Assembly: GCA_021770345.1 (NCBI GenBank)
Contig: JAETRD010000001.1
Span: 424,887 to 488,886 of the forward strand
DNA length: 64,000 nucleotides
From: Lachnospiraceae bacterium
GTDB taxonomy: Bacteria > Bacillota > Clostridia > Lachnospirales > Lachnospiraceae
Reading direction: 5' to 3'
Below, in pieces: positions 42,842-51,693 of the stretch. A program made the position numbers and the translations under genes. Position 1 is the stretch's first letter, and each line of letters begins with the position of its first letter. Below the pieces are notes generated by a model, which saw nothing but the letters and a program-made list of their open reading frames with translations, did not search any database and had not been told where the DNA came from.

Positions 42842-43660
42842 TCATCGCTCTTTGAAATGTCTGCCATTTGTCGCCCCGCCGTCACAAAGAATATCCACGC
42901 CTGCAAGATAGCCGTTACGTTCATCAGCCAGGACAGCAAGCGCATACCCCAATTCCTCCGGCGTACCCATGCGCCCCTCGGCGGTATAGGCAACCATACT
43001 TCCGCCCTCGGCTTTTTCAAGGTTTCCCATGTCCGTTGCTATCAGACCTGGGCTAAGCGATACTACACGGATGCCTTTTTTTCCATATTCAAATGCACAT
43101 TTTTGTGCATACCAGACGGTAAAATTTTTTGAGATAGAATAGGCAAACCCGGCCTTTTGGTAATCTCCCCTGGCAAGGTTACTCATCTTAAGCGCCTTTC
43201 TCATAAATGCCTCCTCATTTGTATCAGCCAGCGCATACATCTTTTTACTGATTAAGAATTTCGGTAATACATAAGCGGAATTGGAAGCAACATCCACTAT
43301 GACACCGCTATCCATATATTTTACAAACTCCTGGTTCATATAAACCGTACCCAGTGCGTTGACGCGCAAAATCATTTCTGGTTTCGCCATACTCGGAGAA
43401 AGCCCTGCGGAGTTAATTACATTTTTTACCGTGCCCAAAGACACGGCAAATTCTGCAAGTGCACGCACACTCTCCCGGTCAGAAGTGTCGCAGGTCTTCG
43501 TGTAAACCGTATAGCCCTGCGTGCGCAGTTCCTCCGCCGCCCTTTCAAGTTTCTTTTCCGTTCTGCCGGAAATTAAAATGATTTTATGCTTTGGCATGTT
43601 TTTTGCTGCTGCAAGCCCCATGCCGCTGCCGCCTCCTGTAATGACACAGACCTCACCCAT
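42842..43660 (-). CDS. Short-chain dehydrogenase/reductase
   Basis: A 272-residue SDR. Cofactor motif TGGGSGMG at 8-15, Ser126 and catalytic Tyr174-x3-Lys178 (YSISK). There is a lid insertion between residues 130 and 170. It ends with ILCDGGATNGRH. Encoded 15 bp after the epimerase-like gene, as an operon. Substrate unknown; the 7-alpha/7-beta hydroxysteroid dehydrogenase group is one possibility, on weak evidence. Confidence 0.88.
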   Translation of the reverse strand: MGEVCVITGGGSGMGLAAAKNMPKHKIILISGRTEKKLERAAEELRTQGYTVYTKTCDTSDRESVRALAEFAVSLGTVKNVINSAGLSPSMAKPEMILRVNALGTVYMNQEFVKYMDSGVIVDVASNSAYVLPKFLISKKMYALADTNEEAFMRKALKMSNLARGDYQKAGFAYSISKNFTVWYAQKCAFEYGKKGIRVVSLSPGLIATDMGNLEKAEGGSMVAYTAEGRMGTPEELGYALAVLADERNGYLAGVDILCDGGATNGRHFKER

Positions 43661-43675
43661 GCTAAAGTCCTCCTT

Positions 43676-45367
43676 TCACAACATCAGGCTAATGCCGCCA
43701 GCCACTGCAACAAGGAAAGCCGGGTCAGTCAGCGCATCAGCATTCATCGCCAGCCCTGCAACACTGCCGAGCGCAAAGACCAAATTGACTGACTTGCGGC
43801 AGCGCTCGAAAAAGTCCTGCCCTGACAACGCCGCGACATCTTCCTCACTAAGCAATCCGTCATCATGCAGGCGCAGTATATGCTCCCGCACTGCGAGCAG
43901 AAACTCCGCCGTGATTGCCGTGTAACCGTTCTCATGGAAAATATCCATTACACGGTCAATATCCGTCTGTCTGCGCAGCCTCTCTACAAGCGGTGCATCA
44001 ACTGCAGACTGGACAAGTTCATGAATCAGTACAAATTCCTCTTCTTTGACTTCCATGTCATGTGCCGCAAGTTTCCTCGCATAAGATTCAAAATCCCCGG
44101 CACACAAAATCGAAAGCATCTCATCCCAATTCTGCGAAAGCGCAAGTTTTTTCCAATTTTTTTCAAGAGCCTCATCTGTAAAATCCGTTATCCCCGCCAT
44201 ATGCAGCACCCGTTTAAGGTCATTTGCCGAAGATGCCGCCGCAACGGACGCAATAAACGAAGCGCCGCCTGTAAAGCTTTCAGGCATCCCAACAGCCTTT
44301 GCAGACGCGGATACAACGGAAGCAGACGCTTTCTCACTGTTATCCCCCGCGACAAGCCCTTCCTCCACAAGCCAACGTGCCATATCCCCCATTGTCTCCG
44401 CATAGGGGCGTGTGCGGTAGCCAAGCTCCCTCTCCGCCTTGGAGTAATCAAAGGTATTATTACGGTCAAGATTATAAACGGCAAAATTCGTCATCAACGG
44501 TTTCTTCCCTGTTTTGGCGGCCTTCCTTTCCATCTGCGCCGCCAGACGGTATGCAATGGAAAGCGGCACATAAAATAATGGCGTTTTACAGCCGCTTGCA
44601 TCATGCAGCATTCCACAGACTTCTTTCAGAGTGACCTCTTTATTTGCAAGGATATAACACTCCCCCACTTTACCCTTGTCTGCAGCCGCAACACAGCCAT
44701 GCGCAAGGTCACGCACATCACACAGATTAAAAGAGCCGCCCATGCCCACCGGCATTTCACCATTCATGATTTTGATTACAGTGCCTGTTGTTTCACCTAT
44801 GGCATAATCTCTCGGCCCTAAAATACCGCTGGGATGAATCACACATGCCCTGAGATTTTTTGTCCTGCATGCATCCAGTACCTCCTGGGTTGCCAATGCC
44901 TTTGACTGGCTGTAGCAGCCTACCTGGGTTTTCTCATCAACCGGCGTAAAATGATCTGTTTCCCTGATTGCAGTTCCCTTTGGCTGTTCGGGAATCGCCC
45001 CTGTTGAACTCACATATACCATTTTACGGCATTCAGAGTGTTCCAGACATCTGTCAATCACATTTTTTGTACCGCCCACATTCACATCCATCAGCTTCTG
45101 GCTGAACTCCGCATTGGTTGTCACCATACTGGCACAGTGGATGACAATGGACTCATCCCCCTCAGGGATAGAGAAAAATGCTTCCAGCGAATCCACATCA
45201 CACAGATTTCCTTCCACAATCTCCACCGCTGACGGAATATGTATGGCGGATTTATCTCCCGACAGAACCAAAGCCCTCACCTGTTCCCCGCGCTCCAACA
45301 ACTCGTCACACACATGGCTTCCCAAAAACCCCGCGGCCCCTGTCACTAAATAAACTGTTTTTTTCAT
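43676..45367 (-). CDS. NAD-dependent epimerase/dehydratase with helical C-terminal extension
   Basis: A 563-residue protein. Residues 1-330 are an extended SDR (TGAAGFLGSH; a dihydroflavonol reductase-like pattern with CYSQSKALATQEV as Tyr-x3-Lys). Residues about 370-563 form an all-helical extension (NDLKRVLHMAGITDFTDEAL...) ending in a hydrophobic tail, LTDPAFLVAVAGGISLML. I know no named family for the extension. Start at 45367 behind AAGGAAGG. Operon with the SDR; divergent from the two-component system. Confidence 0.82.
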   Translation of the reverse strand: MKKTVYLVTGAAGFLGSHVCDELLERGEQVRALVLSGDKSAIHIPSAVEIVEGNLCDVDSLEAFFSIPEGDESIVIHCASMVTTNAEFSQKLMDVNVGGTKNVIDRCLEHSECRKMVYVSSTGAIPEQPKGTAIRETDHFTPVDEKTQVGCYSQSKALATQEVLDACRTKNLRACVIHPSGILGPRDYAIGETTGTVIKIMNGEMPVGMGGSFNLCDVRDLAHGCVAAADKGKVGECYILANKEVTLKEVCGMLHDASGCKTPLFYVPLSIAYRLAAQMERKAAKTGKKPLMTNFAVYNLDRNNTFDYSKAERELGYRTRPYAETMGDMARWLVEEGLVAGDNSEKASASVVSASAKAVGMPESFTGGASFIASVAAASSANDLKRVLHMAGITDFTDEALEKNWKKLALSQNWDEMLSILCAGDFESYARKLAAHDMEVKEEEFVLIHELVQSAVDAPLVERLRRQTDIDRVMDIFHENGYTAITAEFLLAVREHILRLHDDGLLSEEDVAALSGQDFFERCRKSVNLVFALGSVAGLAMNADALTDPAFLVAVAGGISLML

Positions 45368-45474
45368 AACATAAAACCTTCCTTTCCGTATTACCATTCA
45401 CGCGTTTTCCTGTCGCATGCAAAAACACGGCCTATTTCTGTTTTTGCTTTACAAGTGACACAATAAACCGGCAA

Positions 45475-45492
45475 GGTAAACTCATGGTAAAC
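45475..45492. promoter_or_regulatory. Candidate response-regulator direct repeat
   Basis: GGTAAAC at 45475-45481 and 45486-45492, 11 bp apart (one helical turn, the OmpR-family layout). They sit directly before the kinase -35 box. Confidence 0.5.
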
Positions 45493-45498
45493 AAAAAT

Positions 45499-45527
45499 TT
45501 TCATAAAAAAGAAATATGTGGTATGAT
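45499..45527 (+). promoter_or_regulatory. Promoter of the two-component operon
   Basis: TTTCAT, a 17 bp spacer and TATGAT. The weak -35 beside direct repeats suggests activation by the response regulator. Confidence 0.5.
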
Positions 45528-45552
45528 TAAAAAAATACGAAAGGAGACTGTC

Positions 45553-46614
45553 ATGAAACACCGTGACCGTTGTGAAAGAGATACCCAGTTACAAAATTAT
45601 TTTGCTATTCTCGCCATTGTTCCGGCCGTTATTTCTATCATGGCCTATGAATTTGTCGATTATATGATTTTCATCCTCCATCCATGGCGCACTGATTATA
45701 ATCCACTTAACGGCCTGGGTATCCTGATACCAATGGCGCTTATGATGGAATTGATTACTTTCTTTTTTTCCAGGCATCTTCTTAAAAAGGTATCCAGGCT
45801 GACCACTGCCATCAGCCGCGTTGCCCAGGGGGATTTTCATGTCACACTGGATGAGACGCACGCCGCTCCCCTGAAAGAAATCGTCAGGGACTTCAATAAA
45901 ATGGTGCAGGAACTTCAAAGCGTGGAAACACTGCGCCGCGACTTCATAAACAATTTTTCTCACGAATTCAAGACACCAATTGCCTCTATCAATGGTTTTG
46001 CACAGTTACTGCTTGACACGGAAGTTTCAAAAGAAGAGCAACGTGAATACCTGCAGATTATTTCGGAAGAGTCCTCACGCCTGACCAGGCTCGCGGAGCA
46101 GACAATGATGCTCTCCCGGCTTGACAGCCAGCAGAAAATTCCTGACAGAGAGGTCTATTCGCTGGATGAACAGCTGCGACAGACCGCCATCCTGCTATCA
46201 CCTGCATGGTCTGAGAAGCAGATTGACCTAACCGTAGATATGCCGCCTATGTCCTGCTATTGCAATCCGGCGCTTCTCTCTCAGCTCTGGATTAACCTGC
46301 TGAACAACGCCATTAAATTTACCCCTGAAAATGGAACGATTTCTATTTTTGCCCATCGGGAGGGAACTAACCTTTTGGTATCGATACAGGATACTGGATG
46401 TGGGATGACCGAAGAACAGCTTGCGCATATTTTCCACCGCTACTATCAGGGCAACCGTTCCCATTCCTCCTCCGGATTGGGTCTCGGACTCTCCATAGCA
46501 CACAGGATTGTGGAATTGTGCGGGGGAAAAATAGACGTGGAAAGCAAACCGGGAGCTGGAAGCCGCTTTACCGTGACACTCCCTGCCGGGATAACCGAAT
46601 CGGAACAACCTTAA
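45553..46614 (+). CDS. Membrane sensor histidine kinase
   Basis: A 353-residue kinase with two spans (about 17-45 and 55-73), a HAMP domain, a HisKA domain with phospho-acceptor His137 (FSHEFKTPI), and a HATPase domain with N box (LINLLNNAIKFT-like), DTGCGM and GLGLGLSIA. The extracellular loop is very short (about ten residues), pointing to sensing within the membrane. The start at 45553 follows AAAGGAG. The partner is the next gene. Confidence 0.93.
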   Translation: MKHRDRCERDTQLQNYFAILAIVPAVISIMAYEFVDYMIFILHPWRTDYNPLNGLGILIPMALMMELITFFFSRHLLKKVSRLTTAISRVAQGDFHVTLDETHAAPLKEIVRDFNKMVQELQSVETLRRDFINNFSHEFKTPIASINGFAQLLLDTEVSKEEQREYLQIISEESSRLTRLAEQTMMLSRLDSQQKIPDREVYSLDEQLRQTAILLSPAWSEKQIDLTVDMPPMSCYCNPALLSQLWINLLNNAIKFTPENGTISIFAHREGTNLLVSIQDTGCGMTEEQLAHIFHRYYQGNRSHSSSGLGLGLSIAHRIVELCGGKIDVESKPGAGSRFTVTLPAGITESEQP

Positions 46615-46643
46615 TTTTTTGTAAATTACGAAAAGAGATAAGT

Positions 46644-47345
46644 ATGGCAACCATTTTAATTGTAGAAGATGAAAAAAACATCCGCCTGCTGACAGCGGCA
46701 CGCTTAAAAACATCCTATACCGTCCTGACGGCCTGTGACGGGAATGAAGCGATTGACATTTTTTACAGGCAGCACATCGACCTGATCATCGCAGATATTA
46801 TGATGCCGAATATGGACGGTTATGAACTGGTCAGATGCCTGCGAGAATATAATCAGAATGTACCTGTTATTTTCCTGACTGCCAAATCTGATTTTGACGA
46901 CAAACGTAAAGGATTCGCCTCCGGGATTGACGACTATATGACAAAACCGGTCAATTATGAGGAACTGCTCTGGCGCATTCAGGCGCTGCTGCGCCGTGCC
47001 GGCATCAACGCCAACCGCCGGATCACAATCGGTGCCGTTATTGTGGATTCCGACAGTTACACGGTAAGCCGGGAACAGGAACAAATTGAACTGCCAAAAA
47101 AGGAATTCGACTTGCTCTTTAAGCTTCTCTCTTACCCCAATGTCATTTTTACCAAAGACCAGCTGCTTTCAGATATCTGGGGCATGGAGACCGACAGCAA
47201 CGACAGCACCATCAAAACACATATCAACCGTCTCCGGAACAAATTCGGAGACTGGAAAGAATTTGAAATCATCACGATCCGTGGATTAGGGTATAAACTG
47301 ATACTTCCGGAACAATTACGCACTTCATGCATCCATAATAGCTGA
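46644..47345 (+). CDS. OmpR-family response regulator
   Basis: A 233-residue regulator: receiver domain with Asp51 (IADIMMP) and Lys near 102 (TKPVNYEE), then a winged-helix effector (KKEFDLLFKLLSYP, TIKTHINRLRNKF, IRGLGYKL). It lies 29 bp after the kinase. It may control the divergent SDR/epimerase operon and itself. Confidence 0.94.
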   Translation: MATILIVEDEKNIRLLTAARLKTSYTVLTACDGNEAIDIFYRQHIDLIIADIMMPNMDGYELVRCLREYNQNVPVIFLTAKSDFDDKRKGFASGIDDYMTKPVNYEELLWRIQALLRRAGINANRRITIGAVIVDSDSYTVSREQEQIELPKKEFDLLFKLLSYPNVIFTKDQLLSDIWGMETDSNDSTIKTHINRLRNKFGDWKEFEIITIRGLGYKLILPEQLRTSCIHNS

Positions 47346-47462
47346 TACCTCTGAACTAATGGCTGAAAAAAGATTAAACCGCTATCATGTATCACGAAAA
47401 GCCGCTGTGAGCTGCAAACAAATCGATCATTACATTTATCTGTTAGAAAACGTATTTTTATA

Positions 47463-47496
47463 TCCCGGAGGTTCCGACTGTCGAAACCCCCCGGGA
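47463..47496. terminator. Hairpin between response regulator and collagen-like gene
   Basis: TCCCGGAGGTTCCGAC pairs with GTCGAAACCCCCCGGGA (one bulge). The tails are AATAATTTTATCC on the plus strand and TATAAAAATA on the minus strand. It lies between convergent genes and may serve both. Confidence 0.6.
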
Positions 47497-47515
47497 ATAA
47501 TTTTATCCTGCGTTA

Positions 47516-48847
47516 TTAATTGATACTTAACCCGGCGCTTGCGTATCCCGCAACTGTATTAATCAAAGACACTCCGCTTGCCGTTGCTGAAAATACCAGC
47601 ATCAGCCGCGTCCCCGCCGTAACCGGGATATTGAGTCCGGTAAGAGCACCGTTTAGCAGCGTCCCGACGGATATAATTCCGGTAAGTGATGGAGTCAGGC
47701 CAATCAGTGTCCCGGCAATCGGTGTAAATACGTTGTTTGGCGTTGTCGACTGATAAATCTGCACATTTACCGTAACAGTGGAACCTATCAGTGAAAGCGC
47801 CGCTGTCGTACTAAAAAATGCACGAAACGAGGTGATAACACCCGCACGCGGAACCTGAAATGCAAAATTAGAAAGTGTTCCGCTGGCATTTGTGATATCA
47901 ATTGTGGAGCCTAACAGCGTAAGCCCCTGCGCACTGCTTCCGAATCCCACAAAAGCGGGAAGGCCTGCAAGACCCCCGGCGATTGTCGTCAGGGAAATCG
48001 GAACCCCCGACGCAAACGGAATAATCGCTCCCGTACCCGCAACACCTGTCGGACCGGTTGCTCCTGTCGCTCCGTCGGCTCCTGTCGCTCCTGTTGCTCC
48101 ATCCGCTCCTGTTGCCCCGTCGGCTCCTGTCGCTCCTGTTGCTCCTGTCGGGCCCGTTGCTCCTGTCGCTCCTGTTGCTCCTGTCGGGCCCGTTGCCCCG
48201 GTTGCCCCATCCGCTCCCGTTGCTCCCGTTGGGCCGGTCGCTCCTGTCGGGCCTTCATCTCCCGGACAGCCTTTCGGTCCCTGGGGCCCGATCGGGCCGG
48301 TCACTCCCTGAATGCCCTGCGGACCGGTTACACCCTGCGGACCCATGGGACCGGTCGACCCGGTCGCTCCTGTCGGGCCGGGAATTCCCCTGGGTCCCTG
48401 CGGGCCGATATCTCCCTGCGGGCCAATATCTCCCTGCGGACCGGTCGGACCTGCAGGGCCCTGCGGACCGATATCTCCCTGCGGGCCTTCACAACCCGGG
48501 TCCCCTTTCGGGCCGATATCTCCGCGCACCCCCTGGACACCCTGGATACCCTGCGGGCCTGCATAACCTCTCGGACCTGCATATCCTCTCGGGCCGGTGT
48601 TTCCCGTAGGTCCGACCGGGCCCGTATTTCCTCTCGGACCTCTTGCACCGGGAGCTCCCGGAATCCCCTGCGGCCCCATAGGCCCCGGATCCCCTCTGTC
48701 TCCCTTAGGGCCGGGGCAGCCAGGATCCCCTTTGATCCCCTGCGGACCCATGGGCCCCGGATCTCCCTTCGGTCCCGCAGGACCGCGCTCGCAGCACTGC
48801 GGATGGCATTGATTCTGACAACCGTTATATAAATTATTCTGATTCAT
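47516..48847 (-). CDS. Collagen-like exosporium-type protein with BclB C-terminal domain
   Basis: A 443-residue protein. A short N-terminal cysteine-rich segment ([15 protein letters not shown]) leads to about 80 Gly-X-Y triplets (to about residue 270), first of GPxGPQ type and later [10 protein letters not shown] type. The C-terminal 165 residues ([21 protein letters not shown]...) match the BclB exosporium C-terminal domain (TIGR03721-like). Such proteins form trimers on the spore surface. The ATG at 48847 has AGGA ten bases upstream; the ATG at 48856 is too close to it. A glycosyltransferase lies upstream. Confidence 0.88.
   Translation of the reverse strand: MNQNNLYNGCQNQCHPQCCERGPAGPKGDPGPMGPQGIKGDPGCPGPKGDRGDPGPMGPQGIPGAPGARGPRGNTGPVGPTGNTGPRGYAGPRGYAGPQGIQGVQGVRGDIGPKGDPGCEGPQGDIGPQGPAGPTGPQGDIGPQGDIGPQGPRGIPGPTGATGSTGPMGPQGVTGPQGIQGVTGPIGPQGPKGCPGDEGPTGATGPTGATGADGATGATGPTGATGATGATGPTGATGATGADGATGADGATGATGADGATGATGPTGVAGTGAIIPFASGVPISLTTIAGGLAGLPAFVGFGSSAQGLTLLGSTIDITNASGTLSNFAFQVPRAGVITSFRAFFSTTAALSLIGSTVTVNVQIYQSTTPNNVFTPIAGTLIGLTPSLTGIISVGTLLNGALTGLNIPVTAGTRLMLVFSATASGVSLINTVAGYASAGLSIN
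47989..48790 (-). repeat. Collagen-coding triplet repeat
   Basis: Short 9 bp and 18 bp repeats encoding Gly-X-Y. The region keeps a single open frame on the minus strand, and open frames on the other strand here are shadows of the repeat. Confidence 0.85.
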
Positions 48848-48968
48848 CCGAAACATATCCTTCCTGCATAATTTAGAACGAAAAAGAACTTAAAAAGTAT
48901 CTTTTTCTACAAACATTTTATGCAGCTCTAAAATAACCGCCACCTTTTTCAGACAGGCTTCGGAAATT

Positions 48969-50036
48969 TTACAGGCTGTCAAAATATTGTTTGTTATAAA
49001 GGTATGCTGCGGAGTAGGGCTTACAGGCTCCGGCTCTCTCATTGTATTCTTTTGCCGTTTGCCGGTCTCCTAATCTGTCGTAACAGACACACAATTGTAA
49101 AAGAGGGATATAATCATAGCAATCCGGCAGAATAAATCCTCCGGCATATTCATTTTGGGGCCTGCTTAACGCGGTTTCATACCAATAAACGGCATTGTGA
49201 AAGTTTCCGTGTTCCAGAAAATATTTTCCGATCTCACAACACAGTTCAGCCCTCGGCAGATCATAGCTCATGCTGCGCAAAAGAGTCAGCAGCGCCGTTT
49301 CTTCCTGTCCAAGCCGGTAATAACAGTTTGCACAGACCAAACATGCCTCTATTTTATTTTCGACCCATCCCCCGTCCGAACGCAGAAACTGTTCCAGTAC
49401 AGAAACGGCCTCTTCATATTTTCCGTGATAGTATAACTCCCGTCCGAAATAATACTGCTGCCGCGGTTCCAAAAGCGCCCCGCCCGCGATCATCCTGCGG
49501 TATATGTTCAGGTTCCGGTCCGCATCCCCGGCGCCCAGTTTTTTATGGCTGATTGCAATCTCAGAATAAACGACCTTTCCGTTTGGCGGAATCACCTCAT
49601 GAACCGCGCCAGTCCACCGGTACGCCTCGCTGTTTCTGATCCACCTTTCCCTGAAATAAGAAAACGAAGGCCTGCCTGCTTCATCAAAAGAAGTATGATA
49701 TTTCATCATCACAATATCCGTATCCAGCGACAAAGACTGTTTTAGCTTAAGAAATCCGTCCTTTTGCGTCTCCTCAAGAATATCGTCGGCGTCCATCCAC
49801 ATGCAGTAGTCCATAGACGCTCTGGAAAAGGAATGATTTCTGGCATCAGAAAAATTATCATTCCACGGGTACGAATAAACTTTCGCAGTATAATCGGACA
49901 CTATTTCTACCGTCCGATCTGTTGAACCGGTATCCACAATTATAATTTCATCCACAAGTTCCGCCACACTGTCAAGGCAGCGCGCAATATGCATCTCCTC
50001 GTTTTTAACAATCATGCATAGGCTTATCGTCACCAT
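48969..50036 (-). CDS. Family 2 glycosyltransferase with TPR tail
   Basis: A 355-residue protein. N-terminal GT-A domain (SLCMIVKNEEMHIARCLDSV, DEIIIVDTGSTDRT, and DAD at 82-84 as the metal/sugar-nucleotide motif), then TPR-like helices from about residue 190. The layout resembles SunS-type and other protein glycosyltransferases. Encoded 19 bp after the collagen-like gene at 50056, so it probably glycosylates that protein or its BclB-type neighbour. RBS GGAGTGAAAAAAT. Confidence 0.9.
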   Translation of the reverse strand: MVTISLCMIVKNEEMHIARCLDSVAELVDEIIIVDTGSTDRTVEIVSDYTAKVYSYPWNDNFSDARNHSFSRASMDYCMWMDADDILEETQKDGFLKLKQSLSLDTDIVMMKYHTSFDEAGRPSFSYFRERWIRNSEAYRWTGAVHEVIPPNGKVVYSEIAISHKKLGAGDADRNLNIYRRMIAGGALLEPRQQYYFGRELYYHGKYEEAVSVLEQFLRSDGGWVENKIEACLVCANCYYRLGQEETALLTLLRSMSYDLPRAELCCEIGKYFLEHGNFHNAVYWYETALSRPQNEYAGGFILPDCYDYIPLLQLCVCYDRLGDRQTAKEYNERAGACKPYSAAYLYNKQYFDSL

Positions 50037-50055
50037 ATTTTTTCACTCCATTGAT

Positions 50056-50865
50056 TTATTGTCGGCAAAGCTTTTGTATGCAAAGATTCATGTTGATTTT
50101 GCAATCGCCCGCCGATGAGTGCCATACAAAAAACAGCGTGGAACCGGCCGGTATCCCGACAATAAAATATCTCGATACCGTCAGAATTTCTTTTCGCCTC
50201 ACCGCTTCTGCGTATGCGGTATAGGAAGTCTGTCTGCGATTATTAAATATCGGTGTGAGCTTTATGAAGCCCTGCCTTCTCATCACGGCAGATATATCAT
50301 AACTGATGACATAATAACCCGGAGTCAGTGCGACGGAATAATGATTGCAGAGAGAGATATTCTGTGTGATATCCGGTATTGCCATTTTGAGCGGGAGATT
50401 GCCGCTTTCCGGCAGAATCAGATCCTGACCCGAAAACGATGCAAATATACTGTTCTGCGGATAGCCCGGCGGCCCCGCCGGCCCGCGTGGCCCGGGCTCC
50501 CCTCTCGGCCCCATCGGCCCGGTAACCCCCTGCGGCCCCTGGGGGCCCGTAACTCCCTGCGGACCGGTTTCTCCCCGTTCACCGGGGCAGCCGGGCGAAC
50601 CGGGCTCTCCTCTCGGTCCCATCGGTCCCATGGGCCCCTGCATTTCTGCAAATCCCGTCGGCTCTGATTCACCGACGCAGGACGCATCAGATTCCTCCGA
50701 TTCCACGGCATCTGTATGTTCCGAACAATCCGGTGCGGCAGTGTTTGCCTCATAAATAAAATCGGAAGAAGTCTGACCTGCGTTCCGATTATAATTCCTG
50801 CCCGCACTTCTCATGCCGAACAGGTTCGGCGTATAAAACATCCGATTCGCATTAAAGTTATTCAC
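50056..50865 (-). CDS. Collagen-like protein with jelly-roll C terminus
   Basis: A 269-residue protein. Residues 1-75 are an acidic, Ser/Glu-rich leader; 75-135 are about 20 Gly-X-Y triplets ([16 protein letters not shown]); 140-269 form a C1q/TNF-like beta domain ([26 protein letters not shown]). Start GTG at 50865 behind GAGGT. A sigma-K-like promoter precedes it, which suggests a spore-surface protein. The glycosyltransferase follows in the same operon. Confidence 0.82.
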   Translation of the reverse strand: MNNFNANRMFYTPNLFGMRSAGRNYNRNAGQTSSDFIYEANTAAPDCSEHTDAVESEESDASCVGESEPTGFAEMQGPMGPMGPRGEPGSPGCPGERGETGPQGVTGPQGPQGVTGPMGPRGEPGPRGPAGPPGYPQNSIFASFSGQDLILPESGNLPLKMAIPDITQNISLCNHYSVALTPGYYVISYDISAVMRRQGFIKLTPIFNNRRQTSYTAYAEAVRRKEILTVSRYFIVGIPAGSTLFFVWHSSAGDCKINMNLCIQKLCRQ

Positions 50866-50918
50866 CTGAAACTACCTCATTCCTGCATTCGATGTTGGAT
50901 GCCAAACTAATTACAATA

Positions 50919-50945
50919 AATTATATGCATGGAAAAATTTTTCGT
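50919..50945 (-). promoter_or_regulatory. Sigma-K-like promoter of the collagen-glycosyltransferase pair
   Basis: Minus strand AC, 16 bases, CATATAATT. Same architecture as the dpaAB and LysM promoters. It is 54 bp before the GTG start. Confidence 0.55.
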
Positions 50946-50956
50946 TTTCAGGGAAC

Positions 50957-51472
50957 TCATCGTTCCGCGTGGTCCTCCCCTCTGTTCAGGTCAACATGCG
51001 CGCGCAAAAAATCAAAGTATTTCTGTCCGTCATCTTCCCCGTCCTCATCCGGCTCAAAAATATCCTCCCCCGCAAACATATACGCACGAAGCAGATATTC
51101 GACCGCATTTTTCTCGTCGCCGATTTCCAGACAGCATTCGCCAAGCCGCAGCATGACAAACGGATTCCCGTAGCCCTCTCCGCTTAAGTTTCCCCGCGCT
51201 TTGTCAAAACAGTCATGCGCCTCCTGATACATTCTCTTCTGAAAATAAACGTCCCCGACAGCGGCCAGAAACCATACCGTTTCACCGTAAAACTGCTGCG
51301 GCTCCGGTATCAGTGAAAGCCCCTCCTGCCACACCTGCACGGCCTCCGCAAGCCTCCCTTCTTTTTCAAGTGCATTGCCCCTTTCTGCCAGCTCATCCAG
51401 TTTTGATTTCGTTTCGGGCGTCAGCTCGTCAGGGGGTACTTCTTCCTTTTTCTTCTTTGAAAACAGTCCCAT
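50957..51472 (-). CDS. Tetratricopeptide repeat protein
   Basis: A 171-residue soluble protein with about three TPR units (AEAVQVWQEGLSLIP, AHDCFDKARGN, NAVEYLLRAYMFAG) and an acidic tail. The N terminus MGLFSKKKKEE is typical of small clostridial TPR proteins. Function unknown. Confidence 0.75.
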   Translation of the reverse strand: MGLFSKKKKEEVPPDELTPETKSKLDELAERGNALEKEGRLAEAVQVWQEGLSLIPEPQQFYGETVWFLAAVGDVYFQKRMYQEAHDCFDKARGNLSGEGYGNPFVMLRLGECCLEIGDEKNAVEYLLRAYMFAGEDIFEPDEDGEDDGQKYFDFLRAHVDLNRGEDHAER

Positions 51473-51584
51473 CTTAAAATCCTCCTGATTTATATTCCGG
51501 TAAGAGTCCGATATCCACGGATTCCCGCCGTCAGGATTATTTTACCACATATCCGATATTTACGCGCGGCGATACTTTTTACAA

Positions 51585-51613
51585 TGACAAACAGGGACGG
51601 CTGCGCTATAATA
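51585..51613 (+). promoter_or_regulatory. Promoter of the helicase gene
   Basis: ATGACA, a 17 bp spacer and TATAAT, 80 bp before the ATG at 51694. Confidence 0.55.
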
Positions 51614-51693
51614 AAAACCGTAAATCTACATACATCGATAAATCCGGCTTCCCCGCTTCCACATACGGGTGAAGCCGCAGAATCGGGGAATCT

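Noticed and set aside
47989-48790. CRISPR or satellite repeat
   Set aside because: The 9 and 18 bp units code for Gly-X-Y collagen triplets in one open frame.
48860-48960. Sigma-K promoter for the BclB-type gene
   Set aside because: A CATAAAATG exists, but the -35 reads GC rather than AC and the -10 end differs, so the match is too weak.
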